A stretch of 64,000 nucleotides of DNA, from the NCBI GenBank assembly GCA_011033025.1, contig WFMF01000278.1:167414-231413 (forward strand), given 5' to 3'. Below are positions 55,816 through 64,000 of this stretch, in pieces. Below the pieces are notes generated by a model. The model was not told where the DNA came from. It made no database searches and worked only from the letters and a program-made list of their open reading frames with translations. Numbering within the stretch: position 1 is the stretch's first letter; every line of letters starts with the position of its first letter. This DNA is from Beroe forskalii (taxonomy: Eukaryota; Ctenophora; Nuda; Beroida; Beroidae). The position numbers and the translations under genes were made by a program.

Positions 55816-58800
55816 ATGGATGGAAGTTATACCCCATACGATGGAGTTATAGCATCATCATCTCCTTCTTCTTCTTCTTCGCCAGCAGACATTGCCAATA
55901 AATGGGACACGACATGTCAGGTATGTGACAGGTATTTCTAATGTCTTAGAGCCACGTGCCATGTGTCCCAGTGAGTCGTTATGTACCCCCACCACGGTCT
56001 CAATTCTCCTTTAATTTGAATGCTCTAGTTTCGTATATATGCCGTCTGACACCAAAGTGGACCTTTTTTCGGTTATATTACGGTTATATTTGGAGTATAT
56101 TATATATATTCCGTGCCGCCGGTGGTCGGAGACTGACACTTTGACTCTAAGTCTAATGCAGCACCGTTTTGTACGCTATAAGAGAGAGAATTTTCCTAAT
56201 TGTTTGATACAATTTCTGGATCCTTGATGTCTTCCGTTGCTATGAAGAGCGTCGTGCTTCCTTTTAATGGATACGTTTGAGAGGACCTGGATTAATTTTT
56301 ATTTGAATTTTGTTCAGGAAGGTCCATTTGATTCTGCCATGGCCCAATCAATGACGATCCCGCATTTGAATCAATTACTTGATGAGATACAATTCCTAAC
56401 TTATATTAATTAAGCTACAGAATGGAGCGTAAGCAGTTGGTCAGCGCTTCGAAAAGTTCGTCAAAAAACCCTAAGACTCCCTCGAAAAGTTCTCCCAAAA
56501 ACCCTGCATTCAAAAAGAGGGGCACTTCAGTGCACCCTTTGGGGCACACAGAGCAAAATCAGGTTCAAAACATTGCCTTGAAATGCGTTAATGGTTTACT
56601 GATGTTGGTGGTGCTTTGGCATGACCAGTAATTCTAAGTGTCTGAATTCTATCACAAGTTTCCTGTTCCATATGCTTAACTAATAGTAATACCTTATGTT
56701 TTTCGCAGGTTGTCCATACCGGCAGGGACAAGACGAAGACGTTACAAGTTTACAAGAACTACGGTGGGAACGCCAACTTTGGGGCTCCCTACCCCAAGTT
56801 CGGTAGAACGGACGACCCTAACTGCAGCTACACCAAGTCAAAGGATGATTCGGCCCTGAAAATGACGACCACGGTCCTCAAACACACTCCTAGCCCGTGC
56901 TGGGCCATCATCAAGGGGTAGGCAAGTACTTCAGTTCGAAGGAAAGGAATGCTGCTCTTTGACTCTGAAAATTTCCTTGAATTGATACTGCAGAAAACAG
57001 AAGCCTTTGTAAATTTTAACTAGTTTTGAATTGTAAACAGTTTCCAGTTTTGTCAGGGAGAATAGCCTTGGTGAACGGGTCTCGAAGTTCCTGACCAAGG
57101 AAATCTCTGAAAACTGGTCCCATCGAGCAGAGGTTGTCGGTAAGTCCGCAATTATTTTCCCTGCAAAGTGAAAATTCGACGAATTGTATGAAGTTGAATA
57201 GTGTACGGTTTCTTTCAACTAAAGTTAAATGTTGTCATTTTTGACGCTGGTGTCGCCACCTCGAGAAGTGAGAATCATTCTGAAATTTCCGATCGCGCGG
57301 CACCATTTACGTACTATGCGTGGATATACTGTTAAATCAGTATCACCCACGTACTAATGAGTAATGGCGCTTTCGTGGAAATTTCAGATACCGATCTCAG
57401 AGGTGGCGACACCTCATTGAGGACATTACCTTTTGAGCACATCTTTCCTCAGACTGTGAGCCTCTGGGGCTGGAAGAGTGGAGCGAGGAACACAAGAAAC
57501 AGTGGCTCCACACCAGGAACACCATCCCTACTGCTTACTCCATCACCTACCCTACTCCAGACGATAGGAGGAAGCAACTACTCGGCATCATGGTAAGTCT
57601 CACAACACAATGCCACCCTGAAACCATTCGGCATTCCACCCTGACACCATACCACCCTGACACCATACCACCCTGACACCATTCCATCCTTACACCATTC
57701 CACCCTGGCACCATTCCACCCTGACCATGACACCATTCCACCCTGACACCATTCCACCCTGGCACCATTCCACCCTGACACCATTCCATCCTTACACCAT
57801 TCCACCCTGGCACCATTCCAGATTGACACCATTCCTCCTTGACACCATTTCCCTTGACACCATTCCTCCTTGACACTATTTCTTCCTTGATTCTTCCTTG
57901 ACACCATTCCTCCTTGACATCATTCCTCATTGACATCATGATACCCTGACATCATTTCACCTTGACACCACTCTACCTTGTAGTTGTCACCACTCTACCT
58001 TGACACCACTCTACCTTGACACCACTCCACCTTGACACCACTCCACCTTGACAACACTCCACCTTGGCATCACTCTACGTTGACACCACTCTACATTGAC
58101 ATCACTCTACCTTGACAGCATTCTGCCTTGACGCCACCCTACCTTGACACCATTCTACATTGACACCACTCCACCTTGACATTACTCTACGTTGACACCT
58201 CTCTACATCGACATCACTATACCTTGACAGCATTCTGCCTTGACGCCACTCTACCTTGACACCATTCTAAATTGACTCCATTCTACCTTGAAACCATGAT
58301 ACCGTGAAACCATTCTAGTTCTACCTTGAAACTAGGAATTTCATCCACTCTGGCACCACTCTATCTAACCTACTCTAGATTTAACCTTGACACCACTTAA
58401 ACTCAAAAACCAATGAATTTTCCCACAGAAAGTTATGGACGAGGCTGAAGGACTGATCCTGGTGACTGGAGAGTTCAATCTGCGTCTCCCTGCGACTGTG
58501 ACGCTACTCTTCGAGAGTCTGCCTCCAGTCCGTGTACTTTGGGAAGCCCTGTGCTGTGGTCTGCTATTCGCCTGGAGTCTCGTCAGGGAGGCGGGCTGGG
58601 ATCCAAGCTAGGGCATTTCTTGGGGAGATGTCCTGTCTCACGATAGGAACCATACTGGCTCTGCCACAGGTCGGTGAGACAGAGTAATTCCCATTAAATT
58701 TATATCTTTGGCTAAATTCTACTAGTACTTCTGAGCTGTTGTATCATTTTTGCATAGCAGGTTGCTCAATTTTGAAAATTTGAAAATCCTTGTAGGTGCA

Positions 58801-58963
58801 TCTGACAATAGACAGTGAAGGGAACTGTGAGAAGGAGGAGGTAAAGAACCAGCTAACCAACTTCCTCCACCATCTGACCTGGTACAGCAGTGCTCTCTCA
58901 ACCTACCGCAAGAAATCACCCTTTCCCAACAAGTTTTATAACACGATCAAAAACCAGAACTAG
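55816..58963 (+). CDS. NADPH-dependent FMN reductase-like flavodoxin-fold protein (one-base frameshift)
   Basis: Exons 55816-55920, 56709-56917, 57057-57139, 57453-57592, 58429-58669 and 58796-58963; all phases agree except within exon 5. The order matches the FMN_red family: CWAIIKG and ENSLGERVSKFLTKE (strand 1 and phosphate-binding loop), DCEPLGLEEW, then KVMDEAEGLILVTGEFNLRL (the DxxxxVTPEYN-like block), FGKPCAVVCYSPGVSSGRRA, and a C-terminal helix. Exon 5 is 241 nt, but phase 0 on both sides demands a multiple of three; the frame slips by one near 58510-58525, between LLFESLPP and SVYFGKPCAV. One extra base (sequencing error, allele or real mutation) explains it. Without it the protein is about 314 aa, with an unusual roughly 100-residue N-terminal extension. 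Likely a cytosolic flavin-dependent oxidoreductase. Confidence 0.75.
57600..58380. repeat. Intronic minisatellite ACACCATTCCACCCTG
   Basis: About 50 imperfect units of 15-16 bp fill nearly the whole intron before exon 58429-58669. Two sub-types (ACACCATTCCACCCTG and ACACCACTCTACCTTG) occupy left and right halves, indicating separate expansions. Confidence 0.88.
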
Positions 58964-59380
58964 CGGATCAGGTAATGGACACAATATGGACAGTTGACAC
59001 ACATTTAGAGCTGAAATAGGACAATTGCATCTAGAATAAATTCTACGGGCATGTATTTAGGTTAATCCCACATAGAACTGCATTTAGGAAATTTAAACTG
59101 AAAATGAAGAAATCTATCCCGGACTTTTGACGATTTTCAGACTTAGATCGGATTTTCGGTCGGAACCGATAGAACTGTTTAACGACAGTGAAACTGGAAA
59201 TTCATAGGCAGTAACAATAAGATCTGTCTATTATTTATTATTTATCGAATTCCATGTATGTGTTTGTACATAATATTGCTGCCACTCTCATTAACCACGC
59301 ATACCATATCTTCGTCTCAGTTTTCTCAACTCTCATATCCAACAAATTCCTCTTCGAAGTCTTAAGTCCCGACCCTTCTC

Positions 59381-60240
59381 TCATTCCTCATGATAAACAG
59401 AGTTATCTGCTGACTGCATACCATGGTAACCATTACCGTTACCATGGTAGTTACCATGGTAACTAGTGGGTGCTGAGAGTGGAATGTCCTCTGACGGCTG
59501 GGTGTTGTCGCCGTGTTGTCTAGCTCTTGACTTCATCAGTGCTGTCCACAGGTCCTGTAGTTCCTCCAGAATGTCTGACACGTCATCACCAGGTGGTGAC
59601 GTTACCAGGGTCACGTTGTGTAGCGGGTGTTGGGACGTGTTGTCAGGCGTTGCCATGGTAACAACAGGGTGCTGTGACGTGTTGTCAGTCGTTGTCATGG
59701 TAACCTGGTGCTGTGTCGTGTTGTCAGTCGTTGTCATGGTAACCGGGTGCTGTGTCGTGCTATCACTCTTCGTTGTCATGGTGAAAGGGTATTGTGAAGT
59801 GTTGGCACTTGTTGTCATAATAAAATGTTCTCCTCTTCTAGGGCTCTCATCTGGAGTGTGGTGTGTGCTTTGCTCGCTTGCCTCGACATCGTATCTGCAA
59901 CTGGAATCCGTTGTCTGTCCCCTGGGTGTGTTGCTATCCGTTGTCATGGTAACACGAGGTTGTCTGGTTGCTATGCTAGTTTCAGTGTGCTGTGAGAGGT
60001 CCCAACATACCCTGAAATGCGTGATACTGCGTCAAAATTAAAATCTAAGTGTCCTGATGCAGATGTATATTCCTATCACGTGATGATAATGATATTGAAG
60101 AATGAAGATCTTGATCTATTGCTCATTGAAAGGTTATTAAAAGATCTCCTGATATTATCAAACCTGGTACATTGTGATATCCCCCTTATAGCTGCCAGTG
60201 TCTCATCAACGTAAGGGTCCAAGGATTCATGTTCTGATGC
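59381..60240 (-). CDS. Thr-rich repeat protein, 3' exons
   Basis: Exon 60164-60240 and exon 59381-60011 join in phase 2 (donor CCAG/GTTTGA, acceptor GCATTTCAG). The exon 2 product contains five or so imperfect 13-residue repeats like TMTTTDNTTQHPV, then DDVSDILEELQDLWTALM, a likely short coiled coil, and SYHGNYHGNGNGYHG near the stop. Thr/Ser-rich repeats could be O-glycosylated or disordered. The underlying DNA is a 39-bp repeat with GTTACCATGGTAAC-like palindromes, so a non-coding explanation remains open. N-terminal exons were not found. Confidence 0.45.
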
Positions 60241-62560
60241 CTGAAATATTGGGACACATATTGATTATTGGCAGTGACTCATATTGAGATATTGCAATTG
60301 CAATGGAATATGTACTGTATTGTACATCCAATAGCCTTGTTTTTAGCCAAATTAAGATAAAATTTTACTCCTGAGCGCCTGATGACAATATTAACTGGTA
60401 CGCCTAAAAAAGCATGGTAACTAAAAGCTCAAGTACATCAATAGTTAGATTACCAATCCATCACAATGGTCAATGAAAATTAATCAGAATCCGGATGCAT
60501 TTGGCATAAATGCCTGCGCATTGATTGCACCTTGCTGCTCATTCGCATCATCACATGATCTCCTCAACCTTTGATAAGGACAAAACCTCTCCACACGAGC
60601 TTTGCTTTCCTTCATCGCTACACTTTGGAAAGAGATTGAAATAAAAAGTTGCTGTTTCACCGACTGAATGCTTCATTAATTAAATCTCACTGTAGGATCG
60701 GAATACAAACGACCATAAAATTCGCAAAATCAACGAGCACAAAAAAGCAGTAATTTGAGTACAAATTATCAACGAAACGTGCGTTTTAAAATTGACACAC
60801 GAAATGAAACCCAGAGTTCCTACGATCAGTAAATTATACGAACATAATGATAATATGATACGTGCATTATGGTGGACAATAGCATAATACACCCTGAAAT
60901 ACCCACTGATAAGAGTAACAAAACGAATGTTATTTTCCTCTCATCTGCTAGTATGTGATAACCGTTTGCCAGAGTGGAGTGTAACTTGCTCTCTGACAGA
61001 TATAATTACCCATATAATTGGTGGCTCGGGGTATGAATATGGGCACCATTAGCGGGAGGATAATTGGTGAAATGCCTCATTACATGTGCGCTAATTGCAT
61101 CGCAACTCAACTCGTGTAATGGTATTGAGCTGTAAAAATGTGAAACAAATTTTACCAAGTGCACAAAATACACCACCTATGTTGAGGTTTTTTGTACTTT
61201 AATATCATGGAATTTGTCCCTCTTTATATATCGCTAATGGAGATACTGTGACTTCAAGAGCTATATTGAGGCGAAGTAGGTACATTATTTCACTCGGTAA
61301 AGTTGCCCCCAGAAATTATGAAAACCCAGCAAAGACACAAAAAGTATCTCGATATCAAGATTCTTATGGAAGTATGGATCACCGTATGTCAAGAATCAAG
61401 ATAGTAAAGTGAATCTGAATATCAATTTTGTACCACTCTCTCTGGAGATCTGGTGCTCTCCTAAATGTCGAATTTACTAAATGATTTAGAACAAGATCAG
61501 GCACAACACATTAATAAAATCACAACAAATCTGTAGTCAGTGGTTGTTGTTACTCACACACACAAGCACACTGGGGTATATATATAGTGGGATCCTTGCT
61601 TGCCACAATGGTATCATACCATCAAGTGTTGGTAGGTAGTCAATTAACATGTCCGTGCGAGCAAGTATTATGCTCTCCCTCGGCAGCTGAATAGTCATTA
61701 GATCCTGCTTGCAGCATGAGCTGTGTGAGAGAGTGTTTTAATAACATACAAAGACTTCTACCAGCCTGGGCTTATAATTGCCGAGCAGAGGATTATATTT
61801 GTCTTTAATGGGGGTAGGTGTTAAACATATGGGGGCCTACAAAAGTTGTATTGTGTTGGAGAGATTCTAATCCCTTGACAGGGGAGTGTGAGGAAAGGTT
61901 GATTTGATGCTGGAACACGCAAATTGTGATGTCAAGAAGATTTTGATTTGCGAATTGCGTTGTACTGAAGGTATTTTACTGAATATCACCCACCCCTATG
62001 AGCTTTTTGAAATCCAGTTCGAGAAGATGATACTGCAGTGAATAGTGATTGTCCCCCAACCCTTATAGAAATAGGGCTTTACGTGAGGATTCAGATGAAT
62101 GTCGATTAGCTGTAATTGCTGCCGGGGGAGTAGCAATTATGTCGCAATCCTCTCGCTGCATTATCACCTCAACCTCATTGACATGTGTGTGCGATATTGC
62201 CTCGCATCAAGCTATTGGTCCATTTTTGAGACATTTCCTGTTTCAGAGGCCTCCCTCTCTAAAGTTGTGGCAAAATTGCAAATTTTATTGTCAAGTTGCT
62301 CATCATGTTTGCGATGCGTCATGTGACGTACGCTTTGCGTTCAGTAATCGCCATGAGTCAATGCAATGTCAATGACATCGTCAATTGTCATGGATTCGGG
62401 AATATCAATATGAGATCGAGTAAATGACGTGCAGTGGAAAATTTGGGAATTTGAAAAAGCCTGATTATAGTGATTAAGTTGATTGATTGTATCACAAAAA
62501 TATAACTATTACAATTACAAAATTAAGAGATATGCATTTTCATGTGTCCTTATAGTTATA
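60241..62560. other. Gene-poor stretch
   Basis: No exon supported. The open frame 62049-62375 has no family resemblance. N-terminal exons of the Thr-rich gene may lie here on the minus strand, but none was recognised. Confidence 0.4.
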
Positions 62561-62739
62561 TTGCACCGTGCGTCTTTTGCGTGCTGTGAAGTGGAGTGCG
62601 AAGGAATGCGTGAACATATTTAGAAGAAACGTGTATTCGTTTTTCTTCATTGTGAAGAGGACGTAGCCATATTTCTTCTCAATTCTGTGAAGTTCGTATT
62701 TCACAGGAGAAATAGAACATGCCAGCGCGTTTTTCCCAG

Positions 62740-63580
62740 AAGAGACGTGCGCGCTTTCCTGACAAACTTGCCCCTGCGCTTCTCTGACAAGAAATGCGTG
62801 CGCGCTTTTCTGACATGTAACGTGCGCGCGCGCTTTTCTGACATGTAACGTGCGCGCGCGCTTTTCTGACATGTAACGTGCGCGCGCGCTTTTCTGGCAT
62901 GTAACGTGCGCGCGCGCTTTTCTGACATGAAACGTGCGCGCGCTTTTCTGACATGAAACGTGCGCGCGCGCTTTTCTGGCATGAAACGTGCGCGCCCGCT
63001 TTTCTGACATGAAACGTGCGCGCGCGCTTTTCTGACATGAGACTTGCGCGCGCTTTTCTGAAATGAAGCGTGCGCGCGCTTTTCTGAAATGAAACGTGCG
63101 CGCGCGCTTTTCTGAAATGAAATGTGCGTGCGCTTTTCTGACATGAAACGTGCGCGCGCGCTTTTCTGGCATGAAACGTGCGCGTGCTTTTTCGACATGA
63201 AACGTGTGCGCGCGCTTTTCTGACATGAAACGAGCGCGCGCGCTTTTCTGACATGAAACTTGCGCGCGCTTTTCTGACATGAAACGAGTGCGCGCGCTTT
63301 TCTGACATGAAACTTGCGCGCACGCTTTTCTGACATGAAACTTGTGCGCGCTTTTCTCGATGAAATCTACGCGCTTTCGGAAACTTGCGTGCAGAAACTT
63401 GCGCGCGTTTTTTCTCGACAAAAAACGAAATGCGCGCTTTTCTGACATGTAAACTTTTTCTGACGATAACGTGCGCGCGCTTTTCTGACAAAAAAACTTG
63501 CGCGCGCTTTTCTGACAAGAAACGTGCGCGCGGGTTTTTCTAGCAAGAAACGTGCGCGCTTTTCTGGTATGTCTCCCATG
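62740..63580. repeat. GCGCGCGCTTTTCTGACATG tandem array
   Basis: About 30 units of 26-29 bp, each a GCGC run followed by TTTTCTGACATGAAACGTGC. Unit lengths vary mainly in the GCGC run. All three minus-strand frames are open over 200-300 codons with Arg-Ala-Arg / Ser-Glu-Lys-Arg repeats, because no unit contains a stop; the frame drifts with unit length. Best read as a minisatellite, not a gene. Confidence 0.85.
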
Positions 63581-63599
63581 TAAACGGGGCTGAGTGACG

Positions 63600-64000
63600 T
63601 CATTTTTTGCCCTACTTTTTTTTCACGGTACCACTTATTAATTCATGAAATTTCAAACTTATTTTGTGCGCACAGCGGTTTTCCCATTTTTTTTTAAATA
63701 ATTTAATTTTATAGTTATTTAAGAACAAGAACGAACCGGAACTTCAGATCTAGAACAAGATCAGAATAATTTGATTTTATTTTTTAGAACAAGATCGTAG
63801 AACTGGGTTTAGATCTTTTGAACAAGATTGGAACCAAAAGATCGGGAAAGATTTAGACTTTAAAAAAGACTTTGGGGGGAACAAGATCGGGGGAGGATCA
63901 GAACGGGTTTTGATCTTTTGGGAAAAGATTAAAGAACAAGATCGGGGAAAAGGATCAGAATGATTTAGATCTTTTGGGAAAAAGATCGGGGAAAAGGGGT
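63600..64000. other. Degenerate AAGATC repeat, probable low-quality end
   Basis: Repeats of GAACAAGATCGG and TTAGATCTTTTGG, with growing homopolymer runs toward the window's end, as in 41640-42600. No gene. Confidence 0.5.

Noticed and set aside
62540..63518. Overlapping 200-300-codon open frames on the minus strand (Arg/Lys-rich repeats)
   Set aside because: All three frames are open because the tandem unit lacks stops; frame shifts with unit length and no splice or start context supports translation.

Overview
The window looks like nuclear DNA from an invertebrate animal. Every gene I can reconstruct except one is split by GT-AG introns. The gene content is metazoan: an ETS-domain transcription factor, a Fritz/WDPCP-like planar-polarity WD protein, an extended Tudor domain, beta/gamma-crystallin modules and a papain-family cathepsin. 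Many small palindromic transposons and minisatellites fill the space between genes and the introns. A non-bilaterian such as a sponge, or possibly a cnidarian, fits best (SABATH methyltransferase plus crystallin plus this repeat style), but that is inference. No organellar, bacterial or viral gene was recognised.

Layout. 1-4.5 kb: a minus-strand SABATH methyltransferase exon, a tRNA-derived SINE with target duplication, and a 50-bp minisatellite. 4.5-14 kb: a Fritz/WDPCP-like gene whose 3' half is tandemly duplicated; the first unit carries a 2.1-kb foldback element and a small insertion exactly at a splice acceptor, both absent from the second unit. 14-16.2 kb: a minus-strand beta/gamma-crystallin locus in which one signal-peptide exon is in phase with two different downstream crystallin-like exons. 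16.7-20.2 kb: an 18-bp minisatellite and a 2.1-kb array of a self-complementary 19-bp satellite. 20-25.8 kb: gene-poor, with hairpins and MITEs. 25.9-31.4 kb: a complete six-exon ETS factor on the minus strand (about 494 aa), with introns full of tandem repeats, one of which multiplies an exon's own splice acceptor. 31-42.6 kb: gene-poor and rich in TGACGTCA-bearing MITEs, with a 1.3-kb terminal-inverted-repeat element; 41.6-42.6 kb looks like poor-quality consensus. 42.8-43.9 kb: a broken FUT8-like (GT23) fucosyltransferase. 44.2-44.8 kb: another G-run-ended element. 45.1-46.7 kb: an intronless cathepsin fused to a discoidin-like domain. 47.6-48.8 kb: extended-Tudor exons. 49.5-53.8 kb: a two-exon secreted protein of unknown family, whose intron holds a second copy of the 1.3-kb element. 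55.8-59 kb: an NADPH-dependent FMN reductase-like gene with a one-base frameshift. 59.4-60.2 kb: a Thr-rich repeat protein. 62.7-63.6 kb: a GCGC-rich tandem array open in several frames.

The genes do not form an obvious pathway. What unites the window is the way repeats shape gene structure: introns made of repeats, insertions at splice sites, duplicated exon borders and 3' exon duplication. Exon joins are predicted from splice signals and phase agreement only; no transcript or database evidence was available. Family assignments come from motif recognition by eye.
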